A stretch of 43,112 nt of DNA from NCBI GenBank assembly GCA_934149325.1, contig CAKPEJ010000007.1:1-43112 (forward strand), read 5' to 3'. This document shows positions 32,682 to 40,476 of this stretch, in pieces. Origin of the DNA: an uncultured Bacilli bacterium. Its GTDB lineage: Bacteria; Bacillota_I; Bacilli_A; RF39; UBA660. A model generated the notes under the pieces. That model saw only the letters and a list, made by a program, of their open reading frames with translations. It was not told the origin of the DNA and did no database searches. Both the position numbers and the translations under genes were made by a program. The stretch's first letter is position 1, and the number at the start of each line of letters is the position of its first letter.

Positions 32682-33108
32682 AAAAGCAAGATATGATTAT
32701 GAAATATTTGATAGATTTGAAGCTGGAATAGTATTAACTGGAACTGAAATTAAATCAATTAGAAATGGAAGTGCTAATTTAAAGGATAGTTATGCTATTG
32801 TAAAAAATCATGAAGTTTATATATTAAATATGTTTGTAGCAGAATATAAAGAAGGTAATATATTTAATCATGAAGAAACAAGAACAAGAAAACTTTTACT
32901 TCATAAGAAAGAAATATTAAAAATTGAAGATAAGATAAATATAAAAGGTTATACTTTAATACCTATAAAATTATATTTTGATAAAGGAAAAGCAAAAATA
33001 GAACTTGGTATAGCAAAAGGTAAACATACCTATGATAAAAAAGAGACTATTAAACAAAGAGATATAGAAAGAGAAACTCAAAAAATGCTTAAAAACAAGT
33101 ATATGTGA
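32665..33108 (+). CDS. smpB: SsrA-binding protein SmpB
   Basis: A 147-residue SmpB, the partner of tmRNA in trans-translation. Motifs: NRKARYDYEIFDRFEAGIVL, GTEIKSIRNGSANLKDSY and the C-terminal GKHTYDKKETIKQRD whose tail enters the decoding centre. The tail ends KMLKNKYM. Translation starts inside rnr, so the two are coupled; the tmRNA promoter begins three bases after its TGA. Confidence 0.97.
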   Translation: MEILNRKARYDYEIFDRFEAGIVLTGTEIKSIRNGSANLKDSYAIVKNHEVYILNMFVAEYKEGNIFNHEETRTRKLLLHKKEILKIEDKINIKGYTLIPIKLYFDKGKAKIELGIAKGKHTYDKKETIKQRDIERETQKMLKNKYM

Positions 33109-33110
33109 TT

Positions 33111-33139
33111 TTGACTTTTCTTTTTTTTTGTAATATAAT
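33111..33139 (+). promoter_or_regulatory. SigA promoter of ssrA
   Basis: TTGACT (33111-33116), 17-bp spacer, TATAAT (33134-33139); transcription would begin right at the mature tmRNA 5' end. Confidence 0.88.
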
Positions 33140-33148
33140 TTAGTGCAT

Positions 33149-33525
33149 GGGGCTGCATTGGTTTCGACATGAATACCTAATTTTAAACTGCAAGTCGGAG
33201 GAACACGTTACGAACATACCAAAATAATTGGAAACAAAATTAAAAATGCATTTGCATCATTATTTACAAACAATAGTGTTGCCTTAGCTTAATTATAGAA
33301 ATGCAACTTTCTTTTATTCTTTTCTTGCGAGAATTTAAGAAGGTTCGATTTTAGCAAGATATATTATTATTTAGCTTAGAAATAATAATGAATAATAATA
33401 AGCTTACTAATATGTTGGTTGTTAGTTACTTTAACATATTAGGAAATTTTATTAACTAACTAAACTTGTAGATGTTTTTAAGGATGTATTTGTGGACAGG
33501 AGTTCGACTCTCCTCAGCTCCACCA
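33149..33525 (+). ncRNA. ssrA: Transfer-messenger RNA (tmRNA)
   Basis: About 377 nt. The 5' end GGGGCTGCATTGGTTTCGAC and the 3' end with T-arm GGAGTTCGACTCTCC and CAGCTCCACCA form the tRNA-like domain; GGGGCTG pairs with CAGCTCC (one G-U). CCA is encoded. The tag frame ends at TAA (33290-33292); the likely resume codon GCA at 33248 would give a 14-residue tag AFASLFTNNSVALA, ending in -VALA rather than the usual -ALAA. Pseudoknot stems follow. The 3' end is also the left attachment site of a mobile element, which restores an intact CCA end. Confidence 0.95.
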
Positions 33526-33546
33526 GATTGATAGGAAACTCGGACA
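33521..33546 (+). repeat. attL: left direct repeat at ssrA 3' end
   Basis: CACCAGATTGATAG, then G, AAACTCG, G, ACA. It matches 40882-40907 except at two positions. The end overlaps an 8-bp hairpin (33539-33546 with 33551-33558) that looks like a damaged ssrA terminator lacking its T-tail. Confidence 0.8.
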
Positions 33547-33569
33547 CTTTTGTTTGAGAGTAATAGATT

Positions 33570-33595
33570 ACTAACTAGAAATAGTTAGTTTTTTT
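33570..33595 (+). terminator. Rho-independent terminator downstream of ssrA
   Basis: Perfect 8-bp stem (33570-33577 with 33582-33589), GAAA loop, T-run of seven; supplied by the element side of the junction. Confidence 0.9.
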
Positions 33596-33625
33596 CTGCT
33601 TAAAACGAAAGGATGAGTGATAAAT

Positions 33626-33898
33626 ATGTTTGAGATAGAAACTAAAAACTTGAAAATAAGTGAAGAACTTAATAGAAAAATAGATATGATATGTCGGTTT
33701 GCTTGTGTTAAGTATGAATTTATACCAGGTAATATTAAATCAATAAAAAACACCAATATTGCCTATGTAAAACCTCATATTTTAAAAGTTAAAGGAAATG
33801 ATTACTTAATACTAGAAGAATGTGAAGAAGTCTTTATAAATGGCTATAATGAGAAAATAAGACTAAAAGATTTAGAAAACTATCTAAAAAATAACTAA
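33626..33898 (+). CDS. Hypothetical protein at left end of element
   Basis: A 90-residue soluble protein, not recognised. A helical start (MFEIETKNLKISEELNRKID) leads to a beta-rich middle (YVKPHILKVKGNDYLILEEC) and a charged helix. Start is uncertain: GTG at 33617 or ATG at 33626, with AAAGGA upstream at long spacing for the latter. Its place between attL and the recombinase attenuator suggests an element-encoded accessory or regulatory protein, but nothing in the sequence shows which. Confidence 0.65.
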   Translation: MFEIETKNLKISEELNRKIDMICRFACVKYEFIPGNIKSIKNTNIAYVKPHILKVKGNDYLILEECEEVFINGYNEKIRLKDLENYLKNN

Positions 33899-33904
33899 TA
33901 CCTA

Positions 33905-33932
33905 TTGATTTTGAAATTATTTGTGATATTAT
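33905..33932 (+). promoter_or_regulatory. Promoter of the recombinase leader
   Basis: TTGATT (33905-33910), 16-bp spacer, extended TGa and TATTAT (33927-33932). Confidence 0.65.
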
Positions 33933-33985
33933 AGAAAACTAATAAATGACAAGCAGTATCAGTCGTTTAGAAAGCGAGGTACACT

Positions 33986-34057
33986 ATGTCAAAATATATA
34001 ATATACATAAAACAATATAATAAAGTATCCAAAGAGGAGTCAAAGGTATTAGTTTAA
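33986..34057 (+). CDS. Leader peptide of the recombinase attenuator
   Basis: A 23-codon ORF starting MSKYIIYIKQYNKVSKEE, with a GAGG Shine-Dalgarno (33976-33979) upstream. Its last nine codons form the ascending arm of the terminator hairpin at 34031-34080, and its TAA falls at the hairpin apex. A ribosome translating to the stop would cover the arm and prevent termination. The peptide itself is not recognised. Confidence 0.6.
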   Translation: MSKYIIYIKQYNKVSKEESKVLV

Positions 34058-34083
34058 ACTAGTGCTTTTGTCTCCTCTTTTTT
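34031..34083 (+). terminator. Attenuator terminator before the recombinase gene
   Basis: A 50-nt nearly perfect hairpin: AAAGAGGAG (34031-34039) pairs with CTCCTCTTT (34072-34080), followed inward by CAAAG/CTTTTG pairing and the apical palindrome AGTTTAAACT (34051-34060). A T-run ends it. Only 20 bases separate it from the recombinase start, so it governs read-through. Confidence 0.8.
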
Positions 34084-34103
34084 GATGAAAAGGAGGAAAA
34101 CAA

Positions 34104-35987
34104 ATGGATGAAAAAGTAAGAGTTGCAGGTATATATGCTCGTGTTTCTACTGAGGACCAAGCACGAGAAGGATTTTCTATGGGAGAACAAGAAGAAAGAT
34201 TAATTGAATATTGTAAGTTTAAACGTTATGAAGTTTATAAAGTATATAAAGACCCAGGAATAAGTGCAAAAAATGATAAAAGACCTGCATACCAAGAAAT
34301 GATGCAAGATATGAGAGATGGGAAAATAAATGTTATAGTTGCTTTTAAATTAGATAGATTAACACGTAGTGTTTATGATGTTGAAAAACTAATGAAACAA
34401 GTAAATGATGCAGAAGCAGAAATTGATTGTATGGCAGATGAATCAAATACAGTCACATCTAATGGAAGAATGGTTATGAGAATAATAACTAGTGTATCTC
34501 AAAATGAAATAGAAAAATGTTCAGAAAGAACAAAATTTGGTATGGTTGGAGCAATAGAAGCAGGACATATTCCTATTGGTAAATGTTTAGGTTTTAAAAG
34601 AGATAATAAAAAGTTAGTACCAGATCCACTTACTAAAGATGTAATTGTAAAAATATTTAATTTATATTTAGATGGTAATTCACATCAAAAAATTGCAAAT
34701 ATTTTAAATGAAGAAAAGGTTTTAGGAAGAACTAACTGGCTAGATTCAACTATTCAAAAGATATTATCAAATGAACTTTATAAAGGAGATTTTGTTCATG
34801 GTAAGAGAACTAAAAATCCTAAGTATTATGAAAATGTAGTTGAACCTATCGTATCAAAAGAAACATGGGAAAATTGTCAGTATCAGAAAAAAAGAAATGC
34901 TAGACATTATGAAAGAACTGCAACTTATCTATTTACTAATAAATTAAAATGTTCTAAATGTGGTAGTTTCTTGGGTGGAGCTGCTAGTAAAAAGAAAACT
35001 GGTAAAAAATATTATTACTATAAATGTGAACATTGTAAAACTTATTATAGTGAAGAAAAAATAGAAGACTTATTATTAGATGCTTGGATATTATTACAAA
35101 GACAAGAAGAACTATTAAATGATTATTACACACCATTTATTAAGTCTAAATTAGAAAATAATACAAAGGATTATACCAAAGAATTAAAAGAGTTAGATAA
35201 ACAAATGGATAGAATTAAAACTGCTTATATAAAAGGTGTAATGAAATTAGAAGATTTTGATAAAGAGATAAAACATATTGATTATAGAAAACTAGAATTA
35301 GAAAAAATGATTAAAGAACAAAAGCAATATGAAAGTTTATCATTCACAGTAGATGATTTAATAATATTTGAAGATAAACAAAAAATAGATTTAATGACTA
35401 ATCCTAGTAATTATTTAAACTTAATGTCTAATTGGTTTATGCTATCACGAAAAGAAAAACAAAAGATAATATCTCGTTATATAGATAATATTGAACTAGA
35501 AAGAAATGGAGATAACTATATATTTAAAAATATTGATTTATCAATTGCATATTTAAGTGATGAAGTTAAATATCATAAAGAATGTAAAACTCCATTATCA
35601 CTTGCTTTATTTACAGATGACAAAGGAAATCATATAGTTATGAATAGTGAAGAAATAACATCAGATAAAGCAAAGAAATATTTTGATAAATTAAAGAACT
35701 TTATGAGTGATTATACTGATTGTGAATTAAATTATTATGAAACATATTATGATGGAGAAAAAAATGATGGATGTTTTAATGCAGAAGAAACTGAAGAAAT
35801 AATAAGACTAATTCTTTTAAAAGATACGAAAGCATTAAAACAAAATAAATTAAAACTAGGTGTTATAACAATCAATCTAGATAAAGTAAAAGAATACTAT
35901 ACCGAAGAATATGCAAAATTTATTATTGGACTATCAATCGGTTATAAAAAAGAACTAAAGGAAATGTTTAAAGAAACATTTGCTTAA
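34104..35987 (+). CDS. Large serine recombinase (integrase)
   Basis: A 627-residue site-specific recombinase. N-terminal resolvase domain: IYARVSTEDQAREGFSMGEQ with nucleophile Ser15, then FKLDRLTRSVYDVEKLM. Recombinase domain: NILNEEKVLGRTNWLDSTIQ and LSNELYKGDFVHGKR (about 200-235). Zinc ribbon: CSKCG and CEHC (about 284-310). A coiled coil follows (about 340-415, KELKELDKQMDRIK). The last 150 residues (from about 470) are an extra C-terminal region. It is the only integrase in the window and is expressed through the attenuator just upstream (AAAGGAGG start). It probably moves the surrounding element by strand exchange through a 5' phosphoserine link. Confidence 0.94.
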   Translation: MDEKVRVAGIYARVSTEDQAREGFSMGEQEERLIEYCKFKRYEVYKVYKDPGISAKNDKRPAYQEMMQDMRDGKINVIVAFKLDRLTRSVYDVEKLMKQVNDAEAEIDCMADESNTVTSNGRMVMRIITSVSQNEIEKCSERTKFGMVGAIEAGHIPIGKCLGFKRDNKKLVPDPLTKDVIVKIFNLYLDGNSHQKIANILNEEKVLGRTNWLDSTIQKILSNELYKGDFVHGKRTKNPKYYENVVEPIVSKETWENCQYQKKRNARHYERTATYLFTNKLKCSKCGSFLGGAASKKKTGKKYYYYKCEHCKTYYSEEKIEDLLLDAWILLQRQEELLNDYYTPFIKSKLENNTKDYTKELKELDKQMDRIKTAYIKGVMKLEDFDKEIKHIDYRKLELEKMIKEQKQYESLSFTVDDLIIFEDKQKIDLMTNPSNYLNLMSNWFMLSRKEKQKIISRYIDNIELERNGDNYIFKNIDLSIAYLSDEVKYHKECKTPLSLALFTDDKGNHIVMNSEEITSDKAKKYFDKLKNFMSDYTDCELNYYETYYDGEKNDGCFNAEETEEIIRLILLKDTKALKQNKLKLGVITINLDKVKEYYTEEYAKFIIGLSIGYKKELKEMFKETFA

Positions 35988-35988
35988 T

Positions 35989-36120
35989 AACAAACGTACA
36001 CGTTTTGTTGAAATGTAATTTCAATGAAAGTGGGAAAAGTTTGTTTAACGGATTCTAAGGTGTCCTTAGCTCCCATATCTTGATAGAATGTCAAGATATC
36101 TAGGGAGTTATACATCTTAT
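35989..36120 (+). other. Candidate origin of transfer (oriT) with nic site
   Basis: This noncoding stretch holds four inverted repeats: 35989-35997/36000-36009, 36008-36014/36018-36024, 36055-36060/36064-36069, and a long one with ATATCTTGA (36075-36083) pairing with TCAAGATAT (36091-36099) inside CTCCC (36070-36074)/GGGAG (36103-36107). The last is followed by TTATAC, giving TAGGGAG-TTATAC, very like the pMV158 MobM nic site TAGTGTG/TTATAC, which also lies on the 3' side of a hairpin. The predicted nick is between 36107 and 36108. It stands just upstream of a MobV relaxase, as in pMV158. Confidence 0.7.
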
Positions 36121-36155
36121 CTTAACTATCCAAGATACTATTTGAGGGGGTATAT

Positions 36156-37532
36156 ATGATCGAAGAACTATCTTATTCATTCCATGTTGGTAATGATAAA
36201 AATAAAACAAGTAAGGCAAAACAAATAGCAAAAGAAAGACCTACAAACTTTAATAATAATGCTATTCAAAATGGTATTCAGTTATCAAAAGTAAATCATC
36301 ATAACTTAAGAATATACGAAAATAATCCTGAACTTATTTATACAATTAAAGGAAGTAATAATCTTGTTAATGATACGAAAAAATTATATTTAGAATTATT
36401 TGAAGAATCAAGAATTAATTATAATAATAAACAAACTCGTGATGATAGAAAAATAGATAATTACTTTAATAAAATAGCAAATGATAATAAACACGATTTA
36501 GCCGTTGAGATTATTATTGAACTTGGTAACATGTATTATTGGTCTGATAAAACAATGGAAGAAAAATATAAAATGGTAAGCGTGTTTAAAAAACAAGTGA
36601 CTGATTTAGAAAAACTTATCCCATCATTTAAAGTAGCAAATGCTACCATTCATTTTGATGAATCTTCTCCACATTTACATATAGTTGGAGTTCCAGTAAA
36701 AGAAAATTGTAAGACAGGTATGAATAAACAAGTTGGTAAGTCTGATGTATTTAATGTGGAATCATTAAAGGATATTCAAAAAGAATTAAGAGAAAGTTGT
36801 ATTGAAGAATTTAATAAAGTTTATAATCTCGATATGGAATTAAAAGAAAAAGAACAAGGTAGAAATCAAGATTATCGAGTTAGTCAAATGAATAATTATG
36901 ATAAATTAAAAGATTCTTATAAAAAACAACATAAGAAAATAACTGAAATAAATAAAAATGTAGATAAGATAAATGTTAAATCAAATGAGGTTAAAGAAAT
37001 ATTAGAAAACTTAAAACAACAGCCTTTATCAAAAAATAATTTGATAATATCATCTGATAAAAAAGATAAATTATTAGAATATATAAAAGATATTCAGATG
37101 AATAATAAAACTTTTAAAAGCTTAAGTAATTACAATTTATCACTTGAAAATATAAAAAAAGATTTAGATGATAATTATAAGACTATTAGAACATTAACCA
37201 ACGATAATGAAGATTTAAAAATAAAATTAGAAGAAAAAGAAAGTTTGTTAGCAGTAGCAAAAAATACAATAAAAGAGTTAAATAAAAAAATAATTGAACT
37301 TGAATCAAAAGTAGAATCATGGAAACAAAGATTTAATAAATTTGTAGATTTTATATCTGAAAGAGTGAAAGGATTCTTTGGTAATATATTAAAAAATAAA
37401 TATAAAGATGTTGCAGATGACTTAAGAGAAAATAATATAATAACTGAAAAAGAATATAAGAAAATATATGATTTACCAATTAGAAAAGAATATAAAGAAG
37501 ATAAAAAAATAAATGATGATTTTGAATTATAA
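36156..37532 (+). CDS. MobV/Pre-family relaxase (plasmid recombination/mobilisation protein)
   Basis: A 458-residue relaxase. The N-terminal catalytic domain carries the family motif NATIHFDESSPHLHIVGVPV (about 161-180), whose HxD...PHLH histidines bind metal, and NNNAIQNGIQLSKVNHHN near the start. From about 235 on the protein is a long coiled coil (KKITEINKNVDKINVKSNEV; LKIKLEEKESLLAVAKNTIK) typical of Pre/Mob, ending in a basic and charged tail. It would nick at the oriT just upstream and pilot the strand into a helper's conjugation channel. GAGGGGG precedes the ATG. Confidence 0.92.
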   Translation: MIEELSYSFHVGNDKNKTSKAKQIAKERPTNFNNNAIQNGIQLSKVNHHNLRIYENNPELIYTIKGSNNLVNDTKKLYLELFEESRINYNNKQTRDDRKIDNYFNKIANDNKHDLAVEIIIELGNMYYWSDKTMEEKYKMVSVFKKQVTDLEKLIPSFKVANATIHFDESSPHLHIVGVPVKENCKTGMNKQVGKSDVFNVESLKDIQKELRESCIEEFNKVYNLDMELKEKEQGRNQDYRVSQMNNYDKLKDSYKKQHKKITEINKNVDKINVKSNEVKEILENLKQQPLSKNNLIISSDKKDKLLEYIKDIQMNNKTFKSLSNYNLSLENIKKDLDDNYKTIRTLTNDNEDLKIKLEEKESLLAVAKNTIKELNKKIIELESKVESWKQRFNKFVDFISERVKGFFGNILKNKYKDVADDLRENNIITEKEYKKIYDLPIRKEYKEDKKINDDFEL

Positions 37533-37614
37533 AAAAATATAATAAATATGATATAATAATTAAAAATAATATGTTTATTTGAAACAATATACCTATTTTG
37601 AAAGAAGTGAAAAA

Positions 37615-38811
37615 ATGAATAATAAAGGTATTAAAGATTTGAATTCATATTTGAATTTGATAAGAAGAACAGTTATTGGTAATTCATTTTTATTACAATA
37701 TTTTATTAAAATTGTAGTAGTTTATATGCTTGCAAATAATGTGATAACTTGGGTTGCTGTATCAATACCAGTTGTACTTGAATTTTCAAAAATGCTATCT
37801 CGCGGATTTAAAAAAATTATTAATATTGCAATAAATACTAATTATAAAAAATATCATTTAATTTATCTATTAGTTATGAGTTTAATATTTATAATTATAT
37901 CTCAAAGTCATAATATAATAATTATATATTTATTTACAATTATATTAGGATTTATTTCTGGAATAAATGATTCTTGTGTTACAAGAATAAATACATCTAA
38001 TAAACAATATGAATCTTATTGCTTAATTGAAGAAGAAAGATCTAGTGTAATAGGAGCAACTCTAGGATTAATTATAAGTCAAATTCTTTACGATTTTAAT
38101 CCGTTAATATATGTATTAGGTTTTGTTATATTTGGTTTAGGTATTTTTATTTTAAATTCAAATATACCAAATATAGAATCAACATATGATTGTATGACAT
38201 CTATAAATGATGATAATCCACTTTCTAAAAGTGAAAAGAAAAAAATTTATATAGTAACGATTTTATATGGTATAGAGGTTGGTGCTTGGTGTATGGGATT
38301 ATCTGCCTTTAATGAATTAATTCCTCTTATTACGACTAAGGTAGGATACTTAAATGCTATATATACAGTAATTGAAATAATAGCACTTTTTATTATAAAT
38401 GCAAAAATGATTAATTGGTTTAAAAATAGTGGGAAATTGTTATTTTGGGAAACTATATGTGCAATATGTGATATATCATATTTACTTATAGTTGCAATTT
38501 TTCCAAATGAAATGAGTATAGCGATTGTAATGTTTTTATGTGGTATATCATCTACCATAGGTGATCCAGTATGGGGAGCATTAATAAGTAGTTATTCAGA
38601 AAATGATAGAAGAAAATATGCTTTGATAAATAATGTTTACTTTATCGTTAGAGCAATTTCATCACTAATTTCAATTTTTGTTTGTAGATATTTTGTAATA
38701 AAAGGAATTTATAGTTTTAAATATTTAGCAATAGGATTATTTATATTTATTATTATTATGTATTTAATAGCAAATAAAATTAATAAGAAAATATTTAAGA
38801 AAAGTATATAG
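37615..38811 (+). CDS. MFS-type membrane transporter
   Basis: A 398-residue polytopic protein with about twelve hydrophobic segments in two halves around a hydrophilic middle loop (DCMTSINDDNPLSKSEKKK, about 195-215). No family signature fixes the substrate; the fold looks like an MFS exporter. ATG at 37615 has a weak GAAGTGA; an upstream in-frame TTG at 37579 is rejected. The next gene begins 14 bases after its stop, so it heads a three-gene cargo operon with a GATase-like hydrolase and a nucleotidase. A TATAAT (37552-37557) lies upstream without a clear -35. Confidence 0.8.
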   Translation: MNNKGIKDLNSYLNLIRRTVIGNSFLLQYFIKIVVVYMLANNVITWVAVSIPVVLEFSKMLSRGFKKIINIAINTNYKKYHLIYLLVMSLIFIIISQSHNIIIIYLFTIILGFISGINDSCVTRINTSNKQYESYCLIEEERSSVIGATLGLIISQILYDFNPLIYVLGFVIFGLGIFILNSNIPNIESTYDCMTSINDDNPLSKSEKKKIYIVTILYGIEVGAWCMGLSAFNELIPLITTKVGYLNAIYTVIEIIALFIINAKMINWFKNSGKLLFWETICAICDISYLLIVAIFPNEMSIAIVMFLCGISSTIGDPVWGALISSYSENDRRKYALINNVYFIVRAISSLISIFVCRYFVIKGIYSFKYLAIGLFIFIIIMYLIANKINKKIFKKSI

Positions 38812-38825
38812 ATTGAGGTAATTCT

Positions 38826-39482
38826 ATGAAAGTTGCAATTATTTGTAGAATGGAAAATTATAAAGATGATTATCCATTTAATATAAGATATATAATAGAT
38901 GAAGCATATAAAAAAATATTTGATGAATTAGGTGTTTTAGTTATTCCTGTAATTTCAGAAACAAATTTAGAAGAAATAGCAATTATCTGTGATGCATTAA
39001 TTTTACCTGGAAGTGCAGTAGGAGTTGATCCTAAATATTATAATGATGTTCCATTTCCTGGTAAAAAATATAAATATGATGAATATAAATTAGATAAGGA
39101 AGTAATAGATTTGTTTGTAAAATACAATAAACCTATTTTGGGAATATGTGGTGGACTTCAAACTTTAAATGTATATTTTGGTGGAGATTTAAATCAAAAT
39201 ATTTTAAATCATAAATTATATGATGGAAGTACACATAATATTATGATTTCTTCAAATTCTTTTCTAAATAATGTATATAAACAAGAGGTAATTGAAGTTA
39301 ATTCATATCATAGACAAGCAATAAGAAAATTAGCATCAAATTTTAAAGTAGCAGCAGTTAGTGAAGATGGGATAATAGAAGCTATAGAAGATGGTAATAT
39401 AATTGGTGTTCAATATCATCCGGAAAAATTAGATAATATAAATTTCTTTAAAGAATTTATAAAATTAATAAATAAAAAGTAG
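38826..39482 (+). CDS. Class I glutamine amidotransferase-like hydrolase (peptidase C26 family)
   Basis: A 218-residue protein with the class I GATase triad: the nucleophile elbow PILGICGGLQTLNVYFGGDL (Cys near residue 109) and the His-Glu pair in GVQYHPEKLD near the end; ALILPGSAVGVDP (about 58-70) contributes the oxyanion region. The closest pattern is gamma-glutamyl-GABA hydrolase (PuuD) and related gamma-glutamyl hydrolases, though the substrate here is unknown. GAGGTAATT precedes the ATG. Lies between the transporter and a nucleotidase, 14 and 10 bases apart. Confidence 0.88.
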   Translation: MKVAIICRMENYKDDYPFNIRYIIDEAYKKIFDELGVLVIPVISETNLEEIAIICDALILPGSAVGVDPKYYNDVPFPGKKYKYDEYKLDKEVIDLFVKYNKPILGICGGLQTLNVYFGGDLNQNILNHKLYDGSTHNIMISSNSFLNNVYKQEVIEVNSYHRQAIRKLASNFKVAAVSEDGIIEAIEDGNIIGVQYHPEKLDNINFFKEFIKLINKK

Positions 39483-39492
39483 GTGAAATTTT

Positions 39493-40071
39493 ATGAGAAT
39501 AGGAATAGATATAGATGGCGTATTAACAGACTATGAGAAATGGCAAATAGAGGTAGGAAGCAAATTTTTTATGAAATATAATAAATACATTGTAGATCCT
39601 AACGGCTATGATAGTGATACTGTCTTTGGTGTAAATAAAGAGATGGATGAAGAATTTTGGAATGAATATTTATATGATTATGTAAAAAATGAACCTGCAA
39701 GAAAATTTGCAGGTGAAGTTATAGACAAATTAAAACAAGATAATAATGAAATATATATCATAACAGCTAGATATCTTACTGACCGAAATGATGAAGTTGG
39801 AAAAGAAATGAGAAATATTGTAATAAAATGGTTAAGTGATAATAATATTAATTATGATAAAATTATCTTTACTAAAGAAGATAAATATGAAATTTGTATA
39901 GAAAATGATATTGAGTTAATGATTGAAGATAAAGTAGAAAATATTAATAAAATATCAACGAAGATACCAGTTATATGTTTTAATGCAGGATATAATAAGA
40001 GTTGTAATGGTAAAAATATAATTAGATGTTATAGTTGGTATGATATTTATAGTAAAATAAAAAATATATAA
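39493..40071 (+). CDS. HAD-superfamily nucleotidase-like phosphatase
   Basis: A 192-residue HAD protein. Motif I is GIDIDGVLTDYEKW at the start (Asp nucleophile and acid), motif II IYIITARY (about 94-101), motif III Lys in FTKEDKYE and motif IV LMIEDKVEN. The pattern is that of the 5'(3')-deoxyribonucleotidase/YqfW group. Third gene of the cargo operon; a strong terminator follows. Together with the transporter and hydrolase it may salvage, detoxify or export a small metabolite, but the sequence does not say which. Confidence 0.85.
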   Translation: MRIGIDIDGVLTDYEKWQIEVGSKFFMKYNKYIVDPNGYDSDTVFGVNKEMDEEFWNEYLYDYVKNEPARKFAGEVIDKLKQDNNEIYIITARYLTDRNDEVGKEMRNIVIKWLSDNNINYDKIIFTKEDKYEICIENDIELMIEDKVENINKISTKIPVICFNAGYNKSCNGKNIIRCYSWYDIYSKIKNI

Positions 40072-40113
40072 AAATATTAATTTATATAATATAACAAGTA
40101 ATAAAGAATTCTT

Positions 40114-40142
40114 GAAAGTATGTTAAAATGCTTTCTTTTTTT
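40114..40142 (+). terminator. Rho-independent terminator of the cargo operon
   Basis: Eight-bp stem with one G-U (40114-40121 with 40128-40135), six-base loop, T-run of seven. Confidence 0.85.
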
Positions 40143-40170
40143 GTATAATGTATATTATAATATATTTAGT

Positions 40171-40189
40171 TAGTAAGTATTACTTACTA
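40171..40189. promoter_or_regulatory. 19-bp perfect palindrome, operator-like
   Basis: TAGTAAGTA, a central T, TACTTACTA. It lies just after AT-rich -10-like sequence (TATAAT around 40145) and has no T-tail, so it looks more like a dimeric-repressor operator than a terminator. No regulator gene is adjacent. Confidence 0.45.
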
Positions 40190-40228
40190 TCATCTTTTAG
40201 CCTAGGAGTTGTTAGACCTGCTCCTTAC

Positions 40229-40309
40229 TGGCACCAATATGAAATTAATCCTTATAATATAAGGTTTTTTTTATTTTTTAGGTCTTTTTTGAGGCCTTAT
40301 AAATTATCT
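40229..40309 (+). repeat. TGGCACCA repeat, copy 1
   Basis: Begins TGGCACCAATATGAAATTAA and continues through a CCTTAT/ATAAGG hairpin (40250-40255 with 40259-40264), a T-run and AGGTCTT, ending with TTATAAATTATCT. A diverged second copy is at 42716-42782. The first eight bases also occur at attR (40879-40886). The hairpin with T-run is a working terminator. The region 40310-40441 between this and the antitoxin promoter shows no gene. Confidence 0.75.
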
Positions 40310-40441
40310 AATAAATCAACTATTTCATCTTGAATAGTAGGAAATAAATGCATCTATGTTTTTGTATATCATCAATTAAATGCACTATATGGTTAGATGA
40401 TATTAACTTGAAATATGTATAATAAATTAAATAATGTGTTT

Positions 40442-40470
40442 TTGACAATCTCAATAATTTATGCTATTAT
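40442..40470 (+). promoter_or_regulatory. Promoter of antitoxin-like RNA A
   Basis: TTGACA (40442-40447), 17-bp spacer, extended TGc and TATTAT (40465-40470). Confidence 0.85.
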
Positions 40471-40476
40471 TAGTAT

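Noticed and set aside
33293..33480. Repeats within the middle of ssrA taken for a CRISPR or repeat array
   Set aside because: The short AT-rich similarities are tmRNA pseudoknot stems; there are no regular repeats and spacers anywhere in the window.
40160..40236. tRNA gene ending in TGGCACCA
   Set aside because: No T-loop consensus, no cloverleaf and no acceptor pairing with upstream bases; the CCA is part of a repeat.
40148..40333. 61-codon plus-strand ORF
   Set aside because: It runs through the palindrome and the TGGCACCA repeat with its terminator, has no Shine-Dalgarno and no protein-like pattern.
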